64,000 bases of DNA. Origin: CAKSFT01 sp045603125 (GTDB lineage: Bacteria > Bacillota > Clostridia > UBA1381). The notes below the pieces were generated by a model that saw only the letters and a list, made by a program, of their open reading frames with translations, searched no databases and was not told the DNA's origin. The stretch is from the NCBI GenBank assembly GCA_045603125.1, contig JAZULN010000036.1, forward strand, positions 19,755-83,754, in the 5' to 3' direction. A program made the position numbers and the translations under genes. Positions 26,795 to 34,888 of this stretch are shown piece after piece (the first letter of the stretch is position 1; every line of letters begins with the position of its first letter).

Positions 26795-28081
26795 ATGGCG
26801 GTTAAATCTGAACAAATTGAAAAAAATCTTGTAAAATTAACATTTGAGATATCAAGAGAGGAGCTAGAAAAGGGAATAAAGTATGCGTACCAACAAAACG
26901 CAAAGAAGATCAGCGTTCCCGGATTTCGTAAGGGTAAAGTTCCAAAGTCAGTAATTGAAAAGTATTACGGCGAAGAAGTATTCTACGATGATGCAATAAA
27001 CCATGTATTACCGGACCTTTACGAGGCAGCTTTAAAAGAAGCTGAGCTTGAATCAGTTGCAAGACCTGAAATTGATATCGAAGAAATCAAAAAGGGCGAG
27101 CCGATTGTTGTTAATGCTTTGGTTACAACAAAGCCGGAGGTAAAATTAGGTAAGTATAAGGGTATAAAGGCTGATAAAGTTGAGTATAATGTAACCGAGG
27201 AAGATATTGACAAGGATATCGACCTTGCAAGAGCAAGAAACGCAAGAATTATCACTGTTGAAGATAGGGCGATAGAAAACGGTGATATTGCAGTTATCGA
27301 CTTTGAAGGTTTTTATGACGGCGTTGCATTCCCTGGCGGTAAGGGTGAAAACTACGAGTTGGAAATCGGTTCAGGAAGCTTCATCCCTGGATTTGAAGAA
27401 CAACTTATTGGCAAAGAAAAGGATGCAGACGTTGAAGTAAATGTAACATTCCCTGAAGAATATCATGCAGAGGACCTTGCAGGAAAAGATGCAATGTTCA
27501 AGGTTAAGATTCACGAAATCAAGGCTAAGGAATTACCTGAGCTTGACGATGATTTTGCATCAGAAGTAAGTGAATTTGAAACTTTAGAAGAATATAAGAA
27601 TAGCGTTAAGGAAAGACTTGAAAAAGCAGCTGAAGAGAGAGCAAAAAGAGAAATGGAAAACCAAATCGTTGAAAAGGTAGTAGAAAGCTCTCAAATCGAT
27701 ATTCCGGCAGCAATGATTGAAACCCAGATTGACAGATTGGTAAACGATTTTGCACAACGTCTTTCATATCAGGGTATGAGCGTTGATATGTACTTAAAGT
27801 ACACAGGCTCAACTATGGACGCTTTCAGAGAAGGCTTCAAGGAACAGGCTGAAAAGCAAGTGAGAACTACTTTGGTTATGGAAGAAATCGCAAAAGCTGA
27901 AGGCATAGAAGCAAACCAGGAAGAAATCGACGAAAAGATTGCTGAAATGGGCAAGATGTACAACATGGAAAACGATAAGCTAAAGGAACTTTTAAGACCG
28001 GAAGATATCGAAGATATTGCAAAAGAAATCACCTTTGTAAAAGCAATCGAAATGCTTGTTAATAAAGCATCAGTAAAATAA
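26795..28081 (+). CDS. tig: Trigger factor (ribosome-associated chaperone and prolyl isomerase)
   Basis: Binds ribosomal protein L23 at the exit tunnel and guards nascent chains. It is 428 residues, normal. Seen: ribosome-binding signature GFRKGKVPKSVIEKYYG near residue 45, the FKBP-type middle domain from about 150 to 245 (AVIDFEGFYDGVAFPGG, SGSFIPGFEEQLIG, VTFPEEYHAEDLAG), and a long helical C-terminal arm domain. GGAGGATTACGCAAG precedes the start. Codon use is biased, as expected for a highly expressed protein. clpP and clpX follow, the usual Firmicute order. Confidence 0.97.
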   Translation: MAVKSEQIEKNLVKLTFEISREELEKGIKYAYQQNAKKISVPGFRKGKVPKSVIEKYYGEEVFYDDAINHVLPDLYEAALKEAELESVARPEIDIEEIKKGEPIVVNALVTTKPEVKLGKYKGIKADKVEYNVTEEDIDKDIDLARARNARIITVEDRAIENGDIAVIDFEGFYDGVAFPGGKGENYELEIGSGSFIPGFEEQLIGKEKDADVEVNVTFPEEYHAEDLAGKDAMFKVKIHEIKAKELPELDDDFASEVSEFETLEEYKNSVKERLEKAAEERAKREMENQIVEKVVESSQIDIPAAMIETQIDRLVNDFAQRLSYQGMSVDMYLKYTGSTMDAFREGFKEQAEKQVRTTLVMEEIAKAEGIEANQEEIDEKIAEMGKMYNMENDKLKELLRPEDIEDIAKEITFVKAIEMLVNKASVK

Positions 28082-28089
28082 TGAATTTG

Positions 28090-28126
28090 ATGAAGCCCTA
28101 TGCATAAGGTATGCATATGGCTTCAT
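28090..28126 (+). other. Long hairpin between tig and clpP
   Basis: ATGAAGCC and GGCTTCAT, then TATGCATA and TATGCATA, pair around AGG with one C/T mismatch: a 16-bp stem with a three-base loop. It lies eight bases after the tig stop. There is no proper T run, so it is more likely a processing, stability or partial-termination element than a full terminator. Confidence 0.7.
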
Positions 28127-28159
28127 TTCAATATCTACAAAATGAAAGGATTGATTATA

Positions 28160-28753
28160 ATGAGTTTAGTGCCTATGGTAGTAGAACAAACAGGCAGAGG
28201 GGAAAGATCCTATGATATCTTCTCAAGACTTTTGGAAGATAGAATTATTTTTCTGGCAGATCAGGTAAATGACGCTACAGCAAGCCTGGTTGTAGCACAG
28301 ATGCTTTATCTTGAGTCAAAGGACCCTGATAAGGATATCCAGTTTTATATAGACAGCCCCGGAGGGTCAATCACAGCCGGTATGGCAATTTATGACACCA
28401 TGCAATACATAAAGTGTGATGTTTCCACTATATGTATCGGTATGGCGGCATCTATGGGTGCATTCTTACTTGCAGCCGGCACAAAAGGAAAGAGATTTTG
28501 CTTACCTAACAGTGAAGTTATGATTCACCAACCTTTAATTAGCGGTGGACTAAGCGGTCAGACAACAGACATCAAAATCTATTCTGACCATTTGGTAAAG
28601 ACCAAGGAAAAAATGAACAGAACTTTGGCAGAACTTACAGGCAAATCCTATGAGCAGGTGTGTGAAGATACCGAAAGAGATAACTTCATGAGTGCTGAAG
28701 AAGCAAAAGCCTATGGTCTGATAGACGATGTTATTGTAAGAAAAAGTAAGTAA
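28160..28753 (+). CDS. clpP: ATP-dependent Clp protease proteolytic subunit
   Basis: Serine peptidase tetradecamer that works with ClpX, encoded next. It is 197 residues. Catalytic triad seen: serine in GMAASMGAFLLAAG near residue 97, histidine in SEVMIHQPL near 122 and aspartate in EDTERDNFM near 172. The N-terminal LVPMVVEQTGRGERSYDIFS is characteristic. I chose the ATG at 28160 with AAAGGA nine bases upstream. The longer in-frame reading from 28100 passes through the upstream hairpin region and is not protein-like. Confidence 0.97.
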   Translation: MSLVPMVVEQTGRGERSYDIFSRLLEDRIIFLADQVNDATASLVVAQMLYLESKDPDKDIQFYIDSPGGSITAGMAIYDTMQYIKCDVSTICIGMAASMGAFLLAAGTKGKRFCLPNSEVMIHQPLISGGLSGQTTDIKIYSDHLVKTKEKMNRTLAELTGKSYEQVCEDTERDNFMSAEEAKAYGLIDDVIVRKSK

Positions 28754-28778
28754 TCTTATTTGAAAGGATTTATAGCCA

Positions 28779-30032
28779 ATGGCAAAAAATGAAGAAAAGA
28801 AGCAGTATAGATGCTCATTCTGCGGCAAGTCTGAGAGCGAAGTGGAGCAGTTAATTTCAGGCCCCGGCGTATATATATGTAACGAATGTGTCGATTTATG
28901 TAACGGTATTATTGAGGGTGATTATGCACCGCAAAGCGAAAGATTAAAGGCGGATAAACTCCCAAAACCCAAAGAAATAAAGGAAATTTTAGACCAGTAT
29001 GTAATCGGTCAGGATGACGCTAAAAAAATTCTTTCGGTTGCCGTTTATAACCATTATAAAAGAATAAACTATCAGGATAAAAGCAAAAGCGATGACGTGG
29101 AGCTACAAAAGAGTAATATTCTGCTCTTGGGCCCTACAGGTTCGGGTAAGACATTTTTGGTTCAGAATCTTGCAAGGATTTTAAATGTTCCCTTTGCTAT
29201 TGCCGATGCTACATCTTTGACCGAGGCAGGATATGTGGGTGAAGATGTTGAGAATATCCTATTAAAGCTTATTCAGGCGGCGGATTTCGAAATCGAGGCG
29301 GCAGAACGTGGAATTATCTACATTGACGAGATTGATAAAATTGCGAGAAAATCGGAAAATGTTTCAATCACCCGTGATGTCAGCGGTGAGGGTGTGCAAC
29401 AGACCCTTCTAAAAATTTTGGAGGGTACAGTTGCGTCGGTGCCTCCAACCGGTGGAAGAAAGCACCCACATCAACAGCTCCTGCAAATAGACACCACCAA
29501 TATTTTATTCATCTGCGGCGGTGCATTCGATGGAATTGAGAAAATTATCGGCGACAGAGTCGGTAAAAAAGGACTTGGATTTGGTGCAGAAATCGAATCT
29601 AAGGGTGAGAAGAAAATCGGCGAACTTTTAAAGCAAATCACACCTCAGGATTTATTGAAATTCGGTTTAATCCCTGAATTTATCGGAAGACTTCCGATTA
29701 TAGCAAAGCTTCATGAACTTGACCGTGATATTTTGGTGGATATCCTAACCACACCTAAAAATGCATTGATAAGACAGTATCAGGCACTTTTTGGCATGGA
29801 TAATGTTGAGCTTGAGTTTGATAAAGACGCCGTGATTGCTATTGCGGAAAAAGCAGAAAAGCGAAACACCGGTGCAAGAGGCTTAAGGTCTATTATCGAA
29901 GAGGTTATGACCGAGATTATGTTTGAAATCCCATCGGATGAGGACATCGTAAGCTGTATAATTCATAAAGAATGTGTAACAGATAACGTCCCACCTGAGA
30001 TAATAAGAAAAAGTACCGAACAAAGAGCATAA
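28779..30032 (+). CDS. clpX: ATP-dependent Clp protease ATP-binding subunit ClpX
   Basis: AAA+ unfoldase for ClpP, 417 residues. Seen: N-terminal zinc-binding domain CSFCGKSESEVEQLISGPG with the second pair ICNECVDLC; Walker A GPTGSGKTFLVQNLA near residue 115; Walker B IIYIDEIDKIARK; pore-loop region GYVGEDVENILLKLIQAA; IGF-like ClpP-contact region FGAEI/GKKGLGFGAE; sensor 2 NTGARGLRSIIEE. AAAGGA precedes the start, 25 bases after clpP. A terminator-like hairpin follows. Confidence 0.97.
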   Translation: MAKNEEKKQYRCSFCGKSESEVEQLISGPGVYICNECVDLCNGIIEGDYAPQSERLKADKLPKPKEIKEILDQYVIGQDDAKKILSVAVYNHYKRINYQDKSKSDDVELQKSNILLLGPTGSGKTFLVQNLARILNVPFAIADATSLTEAGYVGEDVENILLKLIQAADFEIEAAERGIIYIDEIDKIARKSENVSITRDVSGEGVQQTLLKILEGTVASVPPTGGRKHPHQQLLQIDTTNILFICGGAFDGIEKIIGDRVGKKGLGFGAEIESKGEKKIGELLKQITPQDLLKFGLIPEFIGRLPIIAKLHELDRDILVDILTTPKNALIRQYQALFGMDNVELEFDKDAVIAIAEKAEKRNTGARGLRSIIEEVMTEIMFEIPSDEDIVSCIIHKECVTDNVPPEIIRKSTEQRA

Positions 30033-30035
30033 AAA

Positions 30036-30074
30036 AGGCGGCAGAAGAGTTTAATATGCTTTTCTGCCCTTTTA
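30036..30074 (+). terminator. Terminator-like hairpin after clpX
   Basis: GGCAGAAGAG and CTTTTCTGCC pair with one mismatch around a nine-base loop, followed by CTTTT. Moderately strong. lysA begins 24 bases later with no obvious promoter between them, so read-through is possible. Confidence 0.65.
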
Positions 30075-30097
30075 AATAGAAAAAGGCGGAGAAAAAT

Positions 30098-31399
30098 ATG
30101 TTTTTAACAGATAATTTAAATGTAAATAGCCTGGGGCATCTTACCATAGGCAAGAACGATACGGTGGAGCTTGCAAAGGAATTTGGAACACCCCTTTATG
30201 TAATGGACGAAGATTTGATTCGTGCAAATTGCCGTATGTATAAAAATGCTATGGATAAGTATTATGGCGGAAACGGCTTGGTTTTATATGCAAATAAAGC
30301 CTTCTGTTCACTCTTTACCTGTAAGATTGCCAAGGAAGAAGGGCTGGGACTTGACGTTGTGTCGGGCGGAGAACTCTACACCGCCATAAAAGCAGACTTT
30401 CCTATGGAAAAAGTGTGTTTTCATGGAAATAATAAGACTTATGATGAGTTAAAAATGGCGGTGGAAAATAATATCGGACATGTTGTGGTTGATAATATCT
30501 ATGAACTGCATACCCTAGAGGAAATCGCAAAAGAGCAGGGAAAAATTCAGAATATAATGTTTAGAATTAAGCCGGGAATTGATGCTCATACCCATAGCTT
30601 TGTTCAGACAGGACAGATTGACTCAAAGTTTGGGGTAGCCTTGGAAAACGGTGAGGCTTTTGATATTATAGAGGAGGCATCAAAGCTCGAGCATGTAAAG
30701 GTAACAGGCGTTCATTGTCATATCGGGTCACAGATTTTTGATATTGAGCCCTTTTGTAAAGCGGCAGAGGTTATGATGAATTTTATTGCTGACATAAAGG
30801 CGGATTTAGGGATTGAGATAAAGGAATTAAACCTAGGCGGAGGATATGGTATAAGATATACTAATGCGGATGACCCGGTGCCATATGATGAATACATAAA
30901 GCATGTATCGGAAGTTGTGAAGTCCACCGCCGAAAAAAGAGGCATAAAAGCTCCATTTATCTTTATGGAGCCGGGAAGGTCGATTGTGGCATCGGCTGGT
31001 ATTACCCTTTATACTGTCGGCGGAGTAAAAGACATTAAAAATATTAGAAAATACATCTCGGTTGACGGCGGTATGGCGGACAACCCAAGATATATAATGT
31101 ATCAATCGGAATATGAGGCGGTAGTTTGTAATGATGCCCTAAGAGAAAAGACGGAGAAGGTGACTATTGCCGGAAAATGCTGTGAGTCAGGGGATATTTT
31201 GATAAATGATGCCCTGATGCCGAAGATAGAGGTTGGTGATACTTTGGCGGTTTTGGCAACCGGTGCATATAACTATTCAATGTCATCTAACTACAATAGA
31301 ATCCCACGCCCTGCAGTTGTGGCAGTATCTGGCGGTGTGGCAAGAGTGGTTATTAAAAGAGAAACCTATGAAGATTTAGTGAAGAATGATTTAGTATAA
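30098..31399 (+). CDS. lysA: Diaminopimelate decarboxylase
   Basis: PLP enzyme making lysine from meso-diaminopimelate. It is 433 residues. Seen: the PLP lysine in VLYANKAFCS near residue 66, LGLDVVSGGELYTA, HGNNKTYDEL, GVHCHIGSQIFD, the phosphate-binding LNLGGGYGIRYT, FMEPGRSIVASAG and the active-site cysteine in KCCESGDIL near residue 365. This is the alanine-racemase-like fold type III. GGCGGAG precedes the ATG. The gene stands between clpX and a convergent nucleotide operon. Confidence 0.96.
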   Translation: MFLTDNLNVNSLGHLTIGKNDTVELAKEFGTPLYVMDEDLIRANCRMYKNAMDKYYGGNGLVLYANKAFCSLFTCKIAKEEGLGLDVVSGGELYTAIKADFPMEKVCFHGNNKTYDELKMAVENNIGHVVVDNIYELHTLEEIAKEQGKIQNIMFRIKPGIDAHTHSFVQTGQIDSKFGVALENGEAFDIIEEASKLEHVKVTGVHCHIGSQIFDIEPFCKAAEVMMNFIADIKADLGIEIKELNLGGGYGIRYTNADDPVPYDEYIKHVSEVVKSTAEKRGIKAPFIFMEPGRSIVASAGITLYTVGGVKDIKNIRKYISVDGGMADNPRYIMYQSEYEAVVCNDALREKTEKVTIAGKCCESGDILINDALMPKIEVGDTLAVLATGAYNYSMSSNYNRIPRPAVVAVSGGVARVVIKRETYEDLVKNDLV

Positions 31400-31403
31400 T
31401 GAA

Positions 31404-31437
31404 AAAAGGTCGTAAAGCTTAAGCTTTGCGACCTTTT
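31404..31437 (+). terminator. Bidirectional terminator between lysA and dut
   Basis: AAAAGGTCGTAAAGCTT and its near-perfect complement AAGCTTTGCGACCTTTT form a 17-bp palindrome with A and T runs at the two ends, serving both convergent genes. Confidence 0.9.
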
Positions 31438-31441
31438 AATA

Positions 31442-31942
31442 TTATTTCGTTGTACTTCCAAATCCGCCGTTTCGGATTTCTTCTGTATCATCATCAACTG
31501 TGATGCCATATTCTAGGAATATGCCTTGAGAAAAACCGTCTCCTGCCTTTACATTTACCGTCTTTCCCTCGTTTGAGTCGTTGGTAATCTTAATAAAAAT
31601 ATGCCCTTCGTTGTCGGAGTAATAGTAATCACTGTCGATTATACCAACTGTGTTATTTAACTGTAGGCGGAATTTAAATCCAAGTCCGCTTCTGGGGTAA
31701 ATCTTTAAAACCCAGCCGTCTTCAATTTTTGCCCTGATGCCTGTCGGGATTTTAATTGTCTCACCGGGTGCCAGGGAAAAGTCGATGGGTGAGAAGAAAT
31801 CGTAACCGGCAGAGCCTTTTGTTGCCCTTTTTGGGAGCTTTAATTCTTCATATTCATTGGTTGGTTCGTAACCGAAGGAATCGATGAATCCAACTCTGAA
31901 TTGTTCTTTTGATACTTTTTCAAATTTAGCTATTTTTTTCAT
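31442..31942 (-). CDS. dut: dUTP diphosphatase-family protein
   Basis: Trimeric dUTPase fold, 166 residues; hydrolyses dUTP to dUMP. Seen: motif 1 SAGYDFFSP, motif 2 YPRSGLGFK, motif 3 VGIIDSDYYYSDNEG, and motif 5 NGGFGSTTK at the C-terminus. An N-terminal extension of about 35 residues precedes the core. The Tyr-rich motif 3 region is slightly unusual for a trimeric dUTPase (commonly GVIDxDYxG), and the dUTPase/dCTP deaminase relatives should be kept in mind. It is 11 bases downstream of nrdG, so nucleotide reduction and dUTP removal are co-regulated. Confidence 0.87.
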   Translation of the reverse strand: MKKIAKFEKVSKEQFRVGFIDSFGYEPTNEYEELKLPKRATKGSAGYDFFSPIDFSLAPGETIKIPTGIRAKIEDGWVLKIYPRSGLGFKFRLQLNNTVGIIDSDYYYSDNEGHIFIKITNDSNEGKTVNVKAGDGFSQGIFLEYGITVDDDTEEIRNGGFGSTTK

Positions 31943-31953
31943 TTTATTCTCCT

Positions 31954-32439
31954 TTAGTGTAAGACAATCTCGCCTGTGGATAGAGTTTTTTGAACGTCAA
32001 TTACCCGTTGATTGGAGCTTCCCTTCCAGTGGAGTTTTTCGTCTTTTAGTTCTTCAATGAACTTACCATCAACTAAAACATCAATAAGTCCAATATAATC
32101 TTCGTCTTTTATTTCCTCCCACGAAAAACCGGTATAGAGCCATATGGTTTTATGTGGGTATTTTTCTTTTACCAAACGGATTAGCCTTGCAATTTCTTTT
32201 CGGTTTTCGGGGTGCAAGGGGTCACCTCCTGAGAAGGTTATGCCCGAAATGTATGGCTTTTTTAGGTGGGAAAAGAGTTCGTCTTCTGCAGCTTTATCAA
32301 ACTCTAATCCACCGCAAATGTCCCATGTTATGGGGTTTTGGCAGTTTTTACACTTATGTGTGCAACCTGATACCCATAAAACAACCCGGAGTCCGTCACC
32401 GTTTAGCATATCATCCTTTGTTATGTTATGATATCGCAT
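31954..32439 (-). CDS. nrdG: Anaerobic ribonucleoside-triphosphate reductase activating protein
   Basis: Radical SAM enzyme that installs the glycyl radical on NrdD. It is 161 residues, normal. The SAM cluster motif CTHKCKNCQNP (CxxxCxxC) is at residues about 26-33; GITFSGGDPLHPEN follows, then IWLYTGFSWEEI and LVDGKFIEEL. It begins directly at the nrdD stop with no gap, indicating tight coupling. The oxygen-sensitive cofactor implies growth without oxygen. Confidence 0.95.
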   Translation of the reverse strand: MRYHNITKDDMLNGDGLRVVLWVSGCTHKCKNCQNPITWDICGGLEFDKAAEDELFSHLKKPYISGITFSGGDPLHPENRKEIARLIRLVKEKYPHKTIWLYTGFSWEEIKDEDYIGLIDVLVDGKFIEELKDEKLHWKGSSNQRVIDVQKTLSTGEIVLH

Positions 32440-34560
32440 TTACATACTTCTCCTGTCCTTTATTTCAGCCATCTTGGCATCATTTAACCGGGTGTCGCCC
32501 TTTACTCTTGAATAGGAAAGGTACCCGTTCATTCTGTCAATTTTTGTAAGATTCCTGCTTCCGCATTTAGGACAAACGTCCATCTCAAGTTCCTGATGAC
32601 CGCAGTCGTCACAGTACGCTAAAGATAGGTTCACGCCCTCATAAAATCCCATATCCATAGCGCGACGAATAAGAGTCTTTACCGCCTCAACGTTATAGTC
32701 TATAGGGTATTTAACATACTGGATTTTACCACCATTTAAAAGATTCCAGAACCTGTTTTCAAGGTCCTGTTTTTCGATTGGGGTAATGTCTTCAGAAACA
32801 TGGCAGTGGAAACTGTTGGAAACATATTCTCTGTCCGACACATTCTCGATTATGCCGTATTTCTTTCTGAATTGCTGAACCTGAAGACCGCATAAATTCT
32901 CGGCAGGGGTGCCGTACATAGCGTATAAAACGCCGTCTTCTTCCTTGAATTCGTTGATTTTTCTGTTGATATATTCCATTACTTCTATGGCAAATTCTCC
33001 GTCTTCAACAAGAGATTTTTTATTGTGAAGCTGCTGAAGCTCGTTTAGGGCAGTTATACCAAAAGATGCAGTTGCAGCCTTTAAGAGCGGCTTGATTTTA
33101 TCGTGGATACCTAAATGTCCGCCATAGAAACCACCCTCACAATATGCAAGCGGATTGGTGGACGCACGCATCTCGCCTAAATAATCATAGGTGCGAAGAT
33201 GAAGGTTTCTGATAAGGTTTAGGTAGTAGTCTAAAACCTCGTAAAAATCTCTGCTTTCCTTCTGGGCTTTTGCATAAATCATCGGTAAATGAAGGCTTAC
33301 GGCACCAATATTGAATCTTCCGACAAATACAGGTGTATCCTTATCATCAGCAGGCTTCATTCCGCCACGCTCAAACCAAGGTGACAAAAACGCTCGGCAA
33401 CCCATTGGAGAAATAACTTTTTTGTACTTTTTATAGATTCCGGCAACGTAACCTTCCCCTGTTAGGGATAACCAATCAGGGTACATGGTCTTTCTTGAAC
33501 ATTCAACCCCTGCCTCAAAGACGTCTTCTAATGGCTTACCCTCGCCGTGTAGGTCTTTATCATATAAAAATACGATTTTCGGGAATAGGACCGGCTTTTT
33601 GCACCATTTCTTGCCCTGACCCTTTCTTCTCACATTTAGCATAATTATAGTTGCCATTTTCTCAAAACGCTCGGTTCCAAGACCGGCAGTGACTGTGATA
33701 AATGGGTAGTCACCACGGCTTGATGCAACCGTGTTAAATTTATATTCCCAGCCCTGGAAGCCCTGCTCAAATTCTAAGGTGATGTCCTTTAGAGCTTCTG
33801 TTTCGCATACCTCGTCAGATAAGCCTAATTCCTTATATTTATTGTATTTCTTTTCATAACTTCTCTCGGCATAGGGTGCTAAAATTTTGTCGACTTCAGG
33901 TACGGTAAAACCGCCATATTGCTGACTTGCAGCAGATAGTACGATGTCACCGATAACGTCGAAGGCAACATCTAGCGATTTAGGTTCGTTATACCAGAGA
34001 TTTCCCATTTCAAAGCCGTCTTTCAATACGTTTTTAACATCAAAAAGACAACAGTTCATGGTGTCACGGCGAGCCGACATATCGTGGACATAGATGTATC
34101 CTTCACGGCAAGCTTGCAACTCTTCCACAGTCATAAAGAACTTTTGATAAAGCTCTTTATTTAGCTGATTGAAAATCAAAGAACGCTTGGTTGAAACGAG
34201 GGCTGAGTCGGAATTTGAGTTTTCCTTGTCGCCGATATACATAATAGCCTGACTCTTTTGATAAACTTCGTCTAGCATATGCACGAAATCCTGCTTGTAG
34301 TTTCGGTAGTCACGGTAGCTTTTGGCAACAACCGGATTTACCATATCAAGTGCACCCTCGACAATGTTATGCATCTCTGAAATGTGAATTTCGTCCTTTC
34401 CCATGTTAAGAACACGGCTGTCTACAAATATACAGATTTTTTGGAGTTCTTCTTCTGTGAAGGTGATAAGTGCACGAAATGCGGATTTTTTTACCGCAGT
34501 AACTACTTTTTGTACGTTATATTCCTCTTTAGTTCCGTCTTTTTTAATAATATGTATCAT
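32440..34560 (-). CDS. nrdD: Anaerobic (class III) ribonucleoside-triphosphate reductase
   Basis: Glycyl-radical enzyme reducing ribonucleoside triphosphates to deoxy forms. It is 706 residues. Seen: N-terminal ATP-cone (IHIIKKDGTKEEYNVQKVV), family core motifs MNCCLFDVKNVLKDGFEMG and RAFLSPWFERGG, zinc site CDDCGHQELEMDVCPKCGS near residue 660, and the C-terminal glycyl-radical region DRMNGYLSYSR. I chose the ATG at 34560 because AGGAGG lies nine bases upstream; the open frame extends to 34617, through the operator region, without family similarity. It is controlled by a promoter with two NrdR-like boxes. Confidence 0.96.
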   Translation of the reverse strand: MIHIIKKDGTKEEYNVQKVVTAVKKSAFRALITFTEEELQKICIFVDSRVLNMGKDEIHISEMHNIVEGALDMVNPVVAKSYRDYRNYKQDFVHMLDEVYQKSQAIMYIGDKENSNSDSALVSTKRSLIFNQLNKELYQKFFMTVEELQACREGYIYVHDMSARRDTMNCCLFDVKNVLKDGFEMGNLWYNEPKSLDVAFDVIGDIVLSAASQQYGGFTVPEVDKILAPYAERSYEKKYNKYKELGLSDEVCETEALKDITLEFEQGFQGWEYKFNTVASSRGDYPFITVTAGLGTERFEKMATIIMLNVRRKGQGKKWCKKPVLFPKIVFLYDKDLHGEGKPLEDVFEAGVECSRKTMYPDWLSLTGEGYVAGIYKKYKKVISPMGCRAFLSPWFERGGMKPADDKDTPVFVGRFNIGAVSLHLPMIYAKAQKESRDFYEVLDYYLNLIRNLHLRTYDYLGEMRASTNPLAYCEGGFYGGHLGIHDKIKPLLKAATASFGITALNELQQLHNKKSLVEDGEFAIEVMEYINRKINEFKEEDGVLYAMYGTPAENLCGLQVQQFRKKYGIIENVSDREYVSNSFHCHVSEDITPIEKQDLENRFWNLLNGGKIQYVKYPIDYNVEAVKTLIRRAMDMGFYEGVNLSLAYCDDCGHQELEMDVCPKCGSRNLTKIDRMNGYLSYSRVKGDTRLNDAKMAEIKDRRSM

Positions 34561-34611
34561 AAAAATCCTCCTTTTTATAGGATATAAGTCTTGTTGATAT
34601 ACGCAAGGGAC

Positions 34612-34627
34612 ACACAATATATTGTGG
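34612..34627 (-). promoter_or_regulatory. NrdR box 1 (putative operator)
   Basis: ACACAATATATTGTGG, a 16-base near-palindrome matching the published NrdR consensus acaCwAtATaTwGtgt. It lies downstream of the predicted nrdD transcription start. Confidence 0.75.
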
Positions 34628-34653
34628 GTCGATTGAATTTAAGACTTTGTTTT

Positions 34654-34669
34654 GTACAATATATTATAC
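34654..34669 (-). promoter_or_regulatory. NrdR box 2 (putative operator overlapping the -10)
   Basis: GTACAATATATTATAC, a second 16-base palindrome. It is centred 42 bases from box 1, about four helical turns, and it contains the nrdD -10 element. Confidence 0.75.
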
Positions 34670-34691
34670 TATATACTATTTCGTTTGGCAA
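34663..34691 (-). promoter_or_regulatory. Promoter of nrdD-nrdG-dut
   Basis: On the minus strand TTGCCA (34691-34686) and TATAAT (34668-34663) are 17 bases apart. The -10 lies within NrdR box 2, so repressor binding would block polymerase. The rest of the divergent spacer to 34808 shows no gene or strong structure. Confidence 0.75.
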
Positions 34692-34808
34692 GACCACATT
34701 ATGCACAAAATTAAAAAAGTTTTTTGGTAAAAATACTTTAAATTTGCAAAAAAAGTAGAAAAGTATCTTTTATTGGCATAAGGTGTCGGCAAATTTGGGT
34801 GGGAAAGG

Positions 34809-34837
34809 TTGACACGTCGCCGCTATGGTGGTATAAT
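34809..34837 (+). promoter_or_regulatory. Consensus promoter of the LCP gene
   Basis: TTGACA (34809-34814), 17-base spacer, TATAAT (34832-34837), with TGG before the -10. A perfect match to the housekeeping consensus. Confidence 0.88.
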
Positions 34838-34888
34838 ACTTAGGGTAAATTACATATTAAATTTCCAAAAGAAAGGTGGGTATGTGAT

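Noticed and set aside
34561..34617. Longer N-terminus of NrdD
   Set aside because: It would cover the ribosome binding site and operator region; AGGAGG and similarity support 34560.
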